A DNA stretch of 64,000 nucleotides, taken from positions 1,736,001-1,800,000 of the forward strand of contig NZ_JAUSQX010000001.1 of the NCBI RefSeq assembly GCF_030811535.1. The letters run 5' to 3'. Below the pieces are notes generated by a model, which saw only the letters and a list, made by a program, of their open reading frames with translations, ran no database searches and was not told the DNA's origin. Shown in pieces: positions 27,551-35,807 of the stretch. The first letter of the stretch is position 1; the number at the start of each line of letters is the position of its first letter. The translations under genes were made by a program, and so were the position numbers. Source of the stretch: Trueperella bonasi (GTDB taxonomy: Bacteria > Actinomycetota > Actinomycetes > Actinomycetales > Actinomycetaceae).

Positions 27551-28258
27551 TTATCGTGCGTCACGAATGGCATCGATAGCAACCTGCGGGTGAGTCTCGT
27601 CGCTATCACGGCCGCTATCTCCGCCAAGCGTTACAGCTTCGCCAGCCTCTTCAATATCCCCAGGCTTTGTAGTTTCGCCGCCGCTCATATCTTCACTCTG
27701 CGAGCCCGTACTATCCCCGGCCCCGTCATCCTTCGAGATCGCCGCGATTACCGCACGATTTCCGCGCCGAGCACGCCACACGAAAAACACCACTAGCAGC
27801 GCAATCGCACCGACGACAACGATAGGCGAGCCAGCAACCGCGCCAATCGCAGCAGACCACACCGCCCATCCGATCGTCGTATAAATGAGCGCCCAAGCCA
27901 GGGCGCCAGGAATCATAGCGGGAGTGTAGCGCGGCCAACGCATGCGGATCAGGCCCGCGCTCAGCTGTACTAAGGTCTGAAAGCCAACGGTCAAGAACGA
28001 CAGGGGGATCAGGGGCCAGCCTCGCCGTTGCAACACTTCGATCGCATGTTCGGTTGAAGGCGCGTGAATCCGCTTATACAAGCGCAAGCGCCAGCCGCCA
28101 TCCGGCCGCCCGCGAGTCATGATGAATTTGCCCATGTAACGGCCGATCCAGTACGTCGTCTGCGCACGCGTAAAAGCGCCAAAGAACAGGAACAGGTAAA
28201 CGAACACGACTGGTCCGTTGTTGATGAAGTCCATGATTGGGTCGATCACGTTAGCCAC
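27551..28258 (-). CDS. DedA/SNARE-associated family membrane protein
   Basis: A protein of 235 residues with about four membrane segments. VYLFLFFGAFTRAQTTYWIGRY and RRGWPLIPLSFLTVGFQTLVQLSAG resemble the DedA core, though the usual acidic E-x-x-x-P-x-P motif at the N-terminus is replaced by NNGPVVFVY. A polar C-terminal tail of about 60 residues is rich in Asp, Gly and Ser. DedA proteins are proposed to flip undecaprenyl phosphate or phospholipids; this divergent member should be treated as DedA-like. GTG start at 28258. Confidence 0.7.
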   Translation of the reverse strand: MANVIDPIMDFINNGPVVFVYLFLFFGAFTRAQTTYWIGRYMGKFIMTRGRPDGGWRLRLYKRIHAPSTEHAIEVLQRRGWPLIPLSFLTVGFQTLVQLSAGLIRMRWPRYTPAMIPGALAWALIYTTIGWAVWSAAIGAVAGSPIVVVGAIALLVVFFVWRARRGNRAVIAAISKDDGAGDSTGSQSEDMSGGETTKPGDIEEAGEAVTLGGDSGRDSDETHPQVAIDAIRDAR

Positions 28259-28290
28259 ATCGCTACTGTACGCGACACCCTGTATTTTTC

Positions 28291-28683
28291 CTAGGCACTA
28301 GCCGGCGCGCATTCCTCACAAAGTCCGTAGATTTCCAGATCGTGGGATACTTGTGTGAAGGAGTGTTGTTTAGCGACTTCCTCTGTGACGGACTCGAGTT
28401 CATCGATGGTTATCTCAACGGTTTTCCCACAAGATCTGCATATTAAGTGATGGTGGTGCCCGTCGTGTTCGCAATACCGAAACAGCTGAACGTCTGAATT
28501 CTCCTGCCTGAGCACGTCGATGCTGCCGTGTTCGGCCATTGCTTGAAGATTGCGATAAACGGTTGCGAGCCCTACGCTTTCGCCGCGTTCGACGAGGAGT
28601 TCGTGAATGCGTTGGGCTGGCAAAAATTCGTCGGTTTCACGCAGCAGTTCGCTAATTGCGCTGCGTTGGCGGGTCATTCTCAC
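28291..28683 (-). CDS. zur: Fur-family regulator, probable zinc regulator Zur
   Basis: A repressor of 130 residues. The winged helix carries TRQRSAISELL and SVGLATVYRNLQAMAEHGSI. A His-rich segment (CEHDGHHHHLICRSCG) and two CxxC pairs (CRSC and CEEC) form structural and regulatory zinc sites. It is the last gene of znuA-znuC-znuB-zur, 33 bases after znuB, so zinc, not iron, is the likely effector. The start is GTG 28683 or ATG 28677. It probably represses the operon through the site at 31501-31515. Confidence 0.87.
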   Translation of the reverse strand: MRMTRQRSAISELLRETDEFLPAQRIHELLVERGESVGLATVYRNLQAMAEHGSIDVLRQENSDVQLFRYCEHDGHHHHLICRSCGKTVEITIDELESVTEEVAKQHSFTQVSHDLEIYGLCEECAPASA

Positions 28684-28716
28684 GCGTGGTCACGTCCAAT
28701 CTTTGGCCGATGAGGC

Positions 28717-29634
28717 TCAGAAATCTGAATGCCTTGAGTCTACCGTGGACGAGCCGCCGTTGGGATGGGGGTGATAGTGGCGTGGCCGGCTCGTTAGGCG
28801 CAACAGGAGTGGCCTGAGCAGAGCCACCAGCCCGTAGATCGTCACCATGAGCACGACGATTGTCGCACCCGGCGACCACGGTTTGATGTACGTGATCGTC
28901 AGCCCAGTAAGTGCAGTCACGACGCCGATGACCATCGCCGCGTGCATCGTGGTTTTAAACGAGCGGGTTACGGTCTGGGCGATTGCTACTGGCACGATCA
29001 TGAGCGCAGACACGAGCAAAGCCCCAACGATCCGCATGGCGACTGCTACCGTGAGCGCGGCCGTGACCGATATGAGTACCGAGAGTAGTTGGGTTGGCAG
29101 TCCGGATGCGCGCGCAAATTCCTCGTCATAGGACAGGGCGAAAAGCGCGGGCCGCAGCCCAAGACCGATTGCCAGTATGAACGCGGCTAGAACGACGGTC
29201 AAGATTGTATCCATGCGCGTGACTGTGGAGATTGACCCGAACAGGTAGGCGTTGAGGTTCGACGTCGTTCCGCCGGCGATCCCGATCAGTAACACGCCGC
29301 CGGCGATGCCGCCGTAGAACAAGATTGCGAGTGCGACGTCGCCAGATGCGTGCCCGTGCGTGCGCATCCATTCGATCAGGAGAGCCCCGAGAACTGAGAC
29401 GACGATCGCGCCTGGTACTGCCCAGGCGTCTCGGTCGGCAACGCCCGCAGCGGAGGCGGCAAGCCAGCCTAGAGCGACGCCGGTTAGCGCGACATGCCCA
29501 ATACCGTCGCCGAGCAAGGTCAATCGGCGTTGGACGAGGTAGGTTCCGACGACGGGTGCGGACAGGCCTACGAGGAAGGCGACGATCAGCGCTCGTTGCA
29601 TCAGTGTTGACTGGAGCATCTCGGCGATGATCAT
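28717..29634 (-). CDS. znuB: Zinc ABC transporter permease
   Basis: Membrane permease of 305 residues of the ABC-3 family (ZnuB/TroC). It opens MIIAEMLQSTLMQRALIVAF, has about eight helices and the family motif GDGIGHVALTGVALGW. The C-terminal VGALLVSALMIVPVAIAQ is the conserved core helix. Four-base overlap with znuC. It works with ZnuA outside and ZnuC inside to import Zn(II); manganese cannot be excluded from the permease alone. Confidence 0.92.
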   Translation of the reverse strand: MIIAEMLQSTLMQRALIVAFLVGLSAPVVGTYLVQRRLTLLGDGIGHVALTGVALGWLAASAAGVADRDAWAVPGAIVVSVLGALLIEWMRTHGHASGDVALAILFYGGIAGGVLLIGIAGGTTSNLNAYLFGSISTVTRMDTILTVVLAAFILAIGLGLRPALFALSYDEEFARASGLPTQLLSVLISVTAALTVAVAMRIVGALLVSALMIVPVAIAQTVTRSFKTTMHAAMVIGVVTALTGLTITYIKPWSPGATIVVLMVTIYGLVALLRPLLLRLTSRPRHYHPHPNGGSSTVDSRHSDF

Positions 29635-30386
29635 AGGGGTCCTTCCAGGTAGGGCGAGCGGAAGTGCGGTGCTTCGCTCGCGCCAGCGTGATAGCCGGAG
29701 CCGCGCAGGTCGGCGATCTCCGTGGTGTGTTCGCGTACCCGCCCGGCGTCGAGGATGAGCGCTTCGTCGATAAGTTCGAGGTATTCATGCACTTCGTGCA
29801 ATACAAGAACCAGGGTCTTACCCTCGGCTTGCTGCCCGCGCAGAACCTCTAAGATGGCCTGCCGAGAATCGGCGTCGACGCCCGCGAAGGGTTCATCCAA
29901 AACGATCATGTCAGGGTCGCGAACGAGGGCGCGTGCCGTGAGGATGCGTTGCTGTTGCCCACCGGAGAAGGTTTGCACGGATTCGTGTGCTCGGTGGTCG
30001 AGGCCAACTTTGGCGAGCGCTACCAACGCCTTTTCTTTGGCGCCGCGTGGTGGGCGCAGCCGGTTTCCGTAAACCAGCCCGCCGGTAACGGCTTCGAGCG
30101 CGGTTGCCGGGACCCCCGACGTCGCTGTGACCCGCTGCGGCGCATAGCCGATTCGGCCCCACTCAACGCTACGCCGAGACGCCAGATTCTTGCCGAATAG
30201 TTCAATGCGCCCAGCGCTCATGGGAATAGCCCCGACAAGCGCACGCAAAAGTGTGGACTTGCCGGAGCCATTCGAGCCAACGATTGCTAGCGTGCGCCCG
30301 GCCTGAAGTTCAAAGTTAATCCCAAGCAGGATGTGCGCTGAACCCAGTTCGACGTGGACGCCGCTGGCACTGATTGCTGTGCCCAC
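29631..30386 (-). CDS. znuC: Zinc ABC transporter ATP-binding protein
   Basis: An ATPase of 251 residues: Walker A GSNGSGKST near residues 34-42, Q-loop YAPQRV, signature FSGGQQQRI, Walker B MIVLDEPFAGVD and the switch histidine LVLHEVHE. It overlaps znuB by four bases and starts six bases after the znuA stop, fixing the operon order. Confidence 0.93.
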   Translation of the reverse strand: MGTAISASGVHVELGSAHILLGINFELQAGRTLAIVGSNGSGKSTLLRALVGAIPMSAGRIELFGKNLASRRSVEWGRIGYAPQRVTATSGVPATALEAVTGGLVYGNRLRPPRGAKEKALVALAKVGLDHRAHESVQTFSGGQQQRILTARALVRDPDMIVLDEPFAGVDADSRQAILEVLRGQQAEGKTLVLVLHEVHEYLELIDEALILDAGRVREHTTEIADLRGSGYHAGASEAPHFRSPYLEGPL

Positions 30387-30392
30387 CGCGTG

Positions 30393-31481
30393 TTAGCAGC
30401 CCATCGACTTACGCAGGACTTCCAGATTCTGTTCCATCACCTCAATGTAGTCCATGTCCGGATTACGTTGGGTTGCGGCTGGATCCAGAATTTCGACGGC
30501 GAGGTCCGCCTCGTCGCCAATCGCTGTGGCGGTCTTGACTTCGCCGTCGGAGGTTGCGAATACGGTATCGAGATCGTGTTCTTCCGCGAGTTCAGCCACT
30601 TCGCGTACTCGTGCTGGGGAGGGCTCAATCTCTGGATCGAATCCTGCGATGCCGATTTCATTGAGGCCACCTTCGAGTGCGAGGTAAGCAAATGCCTTGT
30701 GTGAGACCAAGAAGGTATCGGTACGGCACTGCAGACCGTTGAATGAATCGAGCTCATCGGCAATGGCCTGGAGGCGTTCTTTCACCGCATCGAGGTTTGC
30801 CGTGTAGGTCTCCTCGTTATCCGGATCGAGCGCGATCAGCTCGGTAGCCACCTGATCGGCCGCGAGGATCATACGGTTCGGATCTGTCCAGAAGTGCGGA
30901 TCGTGGGTGCCGTGATCGTGGTCGTGACCATGGTCGTGATCGTCGTGTTCGTGGGCGTGGTCATCGCCGTCGTGGTCGTGATCGTCGTGTTCGTGGGCGT
31001 GGTCATCGCCGTCGTGGTCGTGATCGTCGTGTTCGTGGGCGTGGTCATCGCCCTCGTGGTCGTGGTGGTGATGCGGATCGCCACCAAGCTCTTCGTAGGG
31101 GAGCAGATTCACGTACTCGCCAATGTTCACAGCTTCCTTCTCGGAAGCTTCGATTGCGCTATCGATCGCTGGGGAAAGCTTTTCGATGTACAGCACCAGG
31201 TCGGAATTTTCCAGATCGGCAACTTCGCGCGGTGAAAGTTCAACGCCGTGCGCGTCGGCACCCGGCGGAGTCAAATCGGTGATTTCAACATTCTCGCCGC
31301 CGATTTCTTCAACTAGGAACGTGAGCGGGTAGAACGACGTCGTTACACTGATCGTCTCGGTCGCGGTGGTTTCATCGGAGCCGCTGGTAGGCGCCCCATC
31401 GGTTTCTTCGGTGGCGTCAGAACACGCGCTAAGCGCGAGTGCGCCGGCAAAAAACAGCCCTAAAATCTTCTTTGTATTCAT
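30393..31481 (-). CDS. znuA: Zinc-binding lipoprotein of the Znu transporter
   Basis: A substrate-binding lipoprotein of 362 residues. The signal peptide ends in LALSAC, giving a lipidated Cys at residue 20. The A-1 cluster fold shows TTSFYPLTFLVEEIGG, the metal ligand region PPGADAHGVELSPR, and HDPHFWTDPNRM. Between residues about 140 and 182 a His/Asp loop repeats a 14-residue unit three times, encoded by a 42-bp repeat. Such loops are typical of zinc-specific ZnuA and catch or sense Zn. First gene of the operon. Confidence 0.95.
   Translation of the reverse strand: MNTKKILGLFFAGALALSACSDATEETDGAPTSGSDETTATETISVTTSFYPLTFLVEEIGGENVEITDLTPPGADAHGVELSPREVADLENSDLVLYIEKLSPAIDSAIEASEKEAVNIGEYVNLLPYEELGGDPHHHHDHEGDDHAHEHDDHDHDGDDHAHEHDDHDHDGDDHAHEHDDHDHGHDHDHGTHDPHFWTDPNRMILAADQVATELIALDPDNEETYTANLDAVKERLQAIADELDSFNGLQCRTDTFLVSHKAFAYLALEGGLNEIGIAGFDPEIEPSPARVREVAELAEEHDLDTVFATSDGEVKTATAIGDEADLAVEILDPAATQRNPDMDYIEVMEQNLEVLRKSMGC
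30938..31063 (-). repeat. Three 42-bp tandem repeats in the znuA histidine loop
   Basis: Units begin at 30938, 30980 and 31022 and are nearly identical; the third differs by one base (CCC for CCG). Each encodes 14 residues rich in His and Asp. The reading frame is kept whatever the copy number. Confidence 0.9.
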
Positions 31482-31500
31482 TTATGCAGTCTTTAGTAAC

Positions 31501-31515
31501 TGAGAGCCATTGTCA
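31501..31515. promoter_or_regulatory. Putative Zur operator upstream of znuA
   Basis: TGAGAGCCATTGTCA lies 20-34 bases before the znuA start. It keeps the TGA...TCA ends and the central ATT of the Zur consensus TGAAAATGATTTTCA, about 10 of 15 positions. The location and the linked zur gene support it; binding is not shown. Confidence 0.5.
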
Positions 31516-31688
31516 ACTAGATACGGGGGTGGTGGCATGTTCCACACGCTCCTATTAGGGCGGTTGAGCCGATCCCGCCTAGAATAGTTGCGACCTTATG
31601 GCCACCGGGTTTCCGGTGCATGCTGCGGCAGCCAGTCGCGGCAAGTTCGTCCGCATCATCCAGATGTGGAAAAGAAAGGAGCGAAACA

Positions 31689-33083
31689 GTGGCCAAACCG
31701 GCACCTTCGCGTCTCGATCAAGTGATCAACCTCGCCAAGCGCCGCGGCTTCGTATACCAGTCGGGCGAAATCTATGGCGGTTCGCGTTCCGCATGGGATT
31801 ACGGACCACTCGGCGTCGAACTTAAAGAAAACATTAAACGCCAGTGGTGGAAACGCAACGTCCAGGGCCGCGACGACATCGTCGGCCTGGACTCCTCGAT
31901 TATCCTCCCGCGCCAAGTCTGGGAAGTTTCCGGGCATGTGGAAACCTTTTCCGATCCGCTCGTCGAATGCCTCAGCTGCCATAAGCGCCTGCGTGAGGAT
32001 GAGCTGAAGGAGATGTATGCGCAGAAGAACGACGTCGCTGAAGACGACGTCGCAATGGCCGACGTGCCGTGCCCGAACTGTGGCACTCGCGGCCAGTGGA
32101 CCGAGCCGCGCGCGTTTTCCGGCCTGCTCAAGACGTTCTTGGGGCCCGTCGACGACGAAGCCGGGCTGCACTACCTGCGCCCGGAAACCGCGCAGGGTAT
32201 TTTCGTGAACTTCGCAAACGTCATGACCTCCGCGCGGATGAAACCGCCGTTCGGCATCGGCCAGACCGGCAAGTCCTTCCGCAACGAGATCACGCCGGGT
32301 AATTTCATTTTCCGCACCCGCGAGTTCGAACAGATGGAAATCCAGTTCTTCGTGCCACCGGGAACCGACGAGGAATGGCACCAGCGCTGGATCGACGAGC
32401 GTCTATCCTGGTACACAGATCTTGGTATCGACCCCGAGAACCTGCGCCTGTACGAACACCCGAAGGAAAAGCTTTCGCACTACGCCAAGCGCACGGTGGA
32501 CATCGAGTACCGTTTCGGCTTCCAGAACAACGAGTGGGGCGAGCTTGAGGGCATCGCCAACCGCACCGATTTTGATTTGACCAACCACTCGGAGGCCTCG
32601 GGTAAGAAGCTCGAATACTTCGACCAGCAAACCGGCGAACGCTACATTCCATACGTGATTGAGCCGTCCGCCGGGCTGACCCGCTCTCTCATGGCCTTCC
32701 TCGTTGAGGCCTACGCCGAGGACGAAGCGCCGAACACCAAGGGTGGTGTGGATAAGCGCGTTTTGCTCAAGCTCGATCCGCGACTCGCGCCGGTCAAGGC
32801 CGCCGTGCTGCCGCTGTCTCGCTCAGAAAAGCTTTCGCCGCTTGCCAAGGAGCTCGCGGCCGAGCTGCGCCGGCACTGGAACGTTGATTTCGACGACGCC
32901 GGTGCGGTCGGCCGACGTTACCGCCGCCAGGACGAGATCGGAACGCCGTTCTGTATCACCGTGGATTTCGATTCGCTGGACGATAACGCCGTGACCATCC
33001 GTGATCGGGACACGATGGAGCAGGTGCGCATCCCGGTCGATGAGGTGAAGACCTACCTGGCCGGTAAGCTCGTGGGCTGCTAG
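31689..33083 (+). CDS. glyS: Glycyl-tRNA synthetase, alpha2 type
   Basis: Class II aminoacyl-tRNA synthetase of 464 residues charging tRNA-Gly. The N-terminus [20 protein letters not shown] leads to [17 protein letters not shown]. Zinc-type cysteines appear in [12 protein letters not shown] and [22 protein letters not shown] and [20 protein letters not shown] are motif 2 and neighbours, and an anticodon domain follows. GTG 31689 is chosen because AAAGGAG precedes it; the frame is open to 31620 but without homology. The stop overlaps the GTG of the next gene. Confidence 0.96.
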   Translation: MAKPAPSRLDQVINLAKRRGFVYQSGEIYGGSRSAWDYGPLGVELKENIKRQWWKRNVQGRDDIVGLDSSIILPRQVWEVSGHVETFSDPLVECLSCHKRLREDELKEMYAQKNDVAEDDVAMADVPCPNCGTRGQWTEPRAFSGLLKTFLGPVDDEAGLHYLRPETAQGIFVNFANVMTSARMKPPFGIGQTGKSFRNEITPGNFIFRTREFEQMEIQFFVPPGTDEEWHQRWIDERLSWYTDLGIDPENLRLYEHPKEKLSHYAKRTVDIEYRFGFQNNEWGELEGIANRTDFDLTNHSEASGKKLEYFDQQTGERYIPYVIEPSAGLTRSLMAFLVEAYAEDEAPNTKGGVDKRVLLKLDPRLAPVKAAVLPLSRSEKLSPLAKELAAELRRHWNVDFDDAGAVGRRYRRQDEIGTPFCITVDFDSLDDNAVTIRDRDTMEQVRIPVDEVKTYLAGKLVGC

Positions 33084-34273
33084 TGAGTGAACAACCAGTT
33101 GGGGCCGGCTCGCATGCGCATTCGCATTCGGGCCGGCTCGATCTTGCCCCGAAGGATCGGCGGCGGGTCCAGCTGATTTTGGCGGCGATCGTGGTGCCGA
33201 TAGCGGTGTTGACGATCGTTGGGCTGGCGATGCTGTGGCCGCGCGGGGAGACGCCGGTTGGCTCCGTCCAGTTGACGGCTCCGGGCGTTGAGATGGCCGT
33301 CGGCGAGGTGACCTCGGTGGCGGAGATGGACGAACTGGGCCAGACTCGCGTGCTGATGGACGTGGACGGGGTGGAAGTGCCCGTGCACGTGCCCTTCGAC
33401 ATCGTGGACAACGGGTTGGACGTGGGCGATCGCATCACGGCCATGTTTAACCCGACCGCACTAGACACGGGCACGCCCTATATTTTCGTGGATTTCGTGC
33501 GTGATTTTCCGCTTGCTGTGTTGCTCGTGCTGTACGTGTTCGTCGTGCTGCTCGTGGCCCGCGTGAAAGGGCTTGCCGCGCTTGCCGGCCTGGCCGCCTC
33601 GCTCGCCGTCGTTGGAGCGTTTATGCTGCCGGCGCTCATGGTGGGCAAGGAGCCGCTACTCGTGGTGATCGTGGGCGCCTCGGCGATGATGTTCGCTTCG
33701 ATCTATCTTGCGCACGGCGTGTCGATTCGAACGACGACGGCCGTGCTCGGAACGTTTGGCGGGCTGATTATCACCGGCGTGCTGGCGGCCTGGGCGGTGG
33801 AAGCCAATAACCTGACCGGCACGCTTTCGGGCGATGCGATCGCGCTGTATGGCGAGCTTGGGTATTTGAAGATGAGCGATATTTTGCTCACCGGGATTGT
33901 GCTCGCCGGGCTTGGTGCGCTCAATGACGTGACGATCACGCAGGTCTCGACAGTGTGGGAACTGCATTCAGCGAATCCGGCGGCGAGCCGGCGCAGGGTT
34001 TTTAGCCAGGGCATGGTGATCGGGCGCGACCATATTGCCTCGACCGTGTACACGCTGGCCTTCGCCTATGTTGGGACCTCGCTGCCGCTGTTGATGAGCG
34101 CAGCCCTGGTGGATCGCGGGTTTTTGGATTTGATGACGGTGGGGCAGATTGCCGAGGAGATTGTGCGGACGCTCGTGGCGTCGATTGGGCTGGTGCTTGC
34201 GATTCCCATGACGACGGCGATTGCCACGTGGCTGGCTCCCGTTGCTCCGGCGAAGCGGGTGTTGGCGAAATGA
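33083..34273 (+). CDS. YibE/F family membrane protein
   Basis: An integral membrane protein of 396 residues. A short His-rich tail (GSHAHSHSGRLDL) precedes a first helix, then about 110 external residues with a barrel-like pattern (GEVTSVAEMDELGQTRVLMDV) and seven or eight helices. VLARVKGLAALAGLAASLAVVGAFMLPAL and LGALNDVTITQVSTVWEL are YibE/F signatures. The function is unknown. It is coupled to glyS (overlap of one base) and to dus (four bases). Confidence 0.85.
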   Translation: MSEQPVGAGSHAHSHSGRLDLAPKDRRRVQLILAAIVVPIAVLTIVGLAMLWPRGETPVGSVQLTAPGVEMAVGEVTSVAEMDELGQTRVLMDVDGVEVPVHVPFDIVDNGLDVGDRITAMFNPTALDTGTPYIFVDFVRDFPLAVLLVLYVFVVLLVARVKGLAALAGLAASLAVVGAFMLPALMVGKEPLLVVIVGASAMMFASIYLAHGVSIRTTTAVLGTFGGLIITGVLAAWAVEANNLTGTLSGDAIALYGELGYLKMSDILLTGIVLAGLGALNDVTITQVSTVWELHSANPAASRRRVFSQGMVIGRDHIASTVYTLAFAYVGTSLPLLMSAALVDRGFLDLMTVGQIAEEIVRTLVASIGLVLAIPMTTAIATWLAPVAPAKRVLAK

Positions 34274-35664
34274 GTAACTTTCCACGGGCGCCCGAGCGGG
34301 TGGCTGGGCTGGTTGGGCGTGTGGCCGGGCTGACTGAGCTTGAAGCCGGGCCCGGGGTGGTGGCCGGGCCGCGAGGTGACGGCTCTGAAAATTGGCCGCT
34401 GGCTGTGCGGATCGGCAACTTAGCACTTGGCACGCCGGTGATGCTTGCGCCAATGGCCGGCGTGACCAACCCGCCGTTTCGTCAGCTGTGCCGCGAATTC
34501 GGTGAGCAGGCGTTGGCTGATTTGGGCGTTGGCGCGCTGAGGCAAACTGGCCTAGATGGGCGCAACGCTTCGCAGGTTGATCAGGGCTTTTCAGAAATAC
34601 CCTCTTTCAGACCGGGGAGCTATGCGCCTGCTGGACTGTACGTGTGCGAGATGATTACCTCGCGTGCATTGATCGAGCGTACGCCGGAAACCATGAGGAT
34701 GATCGAGCCGGATATGGGAGATCCCGTTCGGTCGATCCAGCTGTATGGCGTGGCGCCGGCGGCGATTGCGGAATCCGTGCGGCTGTTGGTTGGTAATGGT
34801 TGGGCTGATCATATTGATCTGAATTTTGGCTGCCCGGTTCCAAAGGTAACCCGCAAAGGCGGGGGATCGGCGCTGCCGTGGAAGCATGATTTGTTTGCGG
34901 AGATCGTTGAGGCCGCGGTGAAAGCAGCGGAGGCCGAGTCCGGGGGAGCCGTGCCCGTGACCGCGAAGTTCCGCATCGGGATCGACGATGATCACGAGAC
35001 CTTCCGCGATGTTGCGCGGATGTGCGAGGACGCGGGGATTGCCGCGCTGGCCCTACATGCCCGCACGATGGCACAGCATTATTCGGGCCAGGCCCGCTGG
35101 GAAGCGATTGCTGAGCTTCGCGCGATGACCGATCTGCCGGTGTTTGGCAACGGGGATGTGTTCGAGGCCGAGGACGCGCTAGCGATGGTCGAAGAGACCG
35201 GGGCCGTTGGCGTGGTGGTTGGGCGCGGGTGCCAGGGCCGCCCGTGGCTGTTTTATGATCTGGTGGCCGCCGCCCACGGCAGGTCAGCTCGCTATCGGCC
35301 TTCTTTAGGCGAGGTGGCGGACGTGATTGTCCGCCACGCGGAATTGTCGGTGGAACATTTTGCCGATGAGGGCCGTGCGATGCGGGAGATGCGCAAGCAC
35401 GTTGGCTGGTATTTGCGCGGATTCTCGGTAGGTGGCGAAGCGCGCCGGGATCTCGGGTTAGTCGATTCGCTCGACGATCTGCGCCGGCAGCTTGGCCGCT
35501 TAGATCTGCCCCAAGATTATCCCGAAGCGGCCGAAGGTAAGCGCGGGCGGGCCGGCGGAGAGAAGCGGCCGCATCTGCCCGAGTTCTGGCTGGACTCCCA
35601 CGAGCTCAACGAGGCCCAGCGAGCTAAGATCCACGAGGCCGAACTCGGCATTTCCGGCGGTTGA
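34270..35664 (+). CDS. dus: tRNA-dihydrouridine synthase with a family-unusual insertion
   Basis: FMN-dependent enzyme of 464 residues reducing uridines in tRNA, DusB-like. The TIM barrel begins APMAGVTNPPFRQLCREFG; the active-site Cys is in NFGCPVPKVTRKGGG; FMN contacts are in GNGDVFEAEDA and VVVGRGCQGRPWLF. Two oddities: a Gly/Ala-rich N-terminal extension of about 45 residues, and about 43 extra residues between CREFG and GLYVCEMIT (34504-34632), which are normally adjacent. The reading frame is intact. ATG 34270 overlaps the YibE/F stop. Confidence 0.93.
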   Translation: MSNFPRAPERVAGLVGRVAGLTELEAGPGVVAGPRGDGSENWPLAVRIGNLALGTPVMLAPMAGVTNPPFRQLCREFGEQALADLGVGALRQTGLDGRNASQVDQGFSEIPSFRPGSYAPAGLYVCEMITSRALIERTPETMRMIEPDMGDPVRSIQLYGVAPAAIAESVRLLVGNGWADHIDLNFGCPVPKVTRKGGGSALPWKHDLFAEIVEAAVKAAEAESGGAVPVTAKFRIGIDDDHETFRDVARMCEDAGIAALALHARTMAQHYSGQARWEAIAELRAMTDLPVFGNGDVFEAEDALAMVEETGAVGVVVGRGCQGRPWLFYDLVAAAHGRSARYRPSLGEVADVIVRHAELSVEHFADEGRAMREMRKHVGWYLRGFSVGGEARRDLGLVDSLDDLRRQLGRLDLPQDYPEAAEGKRGRAGGEKRPHLPEFWLDSHELNEAQRAKIHEAELGISGG

Positions 35665-35696
35665 CCCGGATTTTTCGGTGGCCGACCGGCCGGGCT

Positions 35697-35738
35697 ACTC
35701 AGCACCCCGCGCATTTCTGCTGAGTTTTTGCTGTTTTT
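35697..35738 (+). terminator. Terminator after dus
   Basis: The stem ACTCAGCA (35697-35704) with TGCTGAGT (35718-35725) is followed by TTTTTGCTGTTTTT, the clearest intrinsic terminator in the window. It closes glyS-yibE/F-dus. Confidence 0.85.
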
Positions 35739-35807
35739 CGGCTGTTTCGTTGATCAAAACGCTCAGATTCAGCACAAATGATCGGTGGTCCGAGTATCAA
35801 CGGGAAA

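Noticed and set aside
30869-31235. Long valine-rich and threonine-rich frames in the znuA repeat region
   Set aside because: They are out-of-frame readings of the 42-bp histidine repeats.
31482-31688. T-box or other riboswitch before glyS
   Set aside because: The 207-base gap holds no T-box sequence or specifier hairpin that I could recognise; only a Zur-like site and a plausible promoter.
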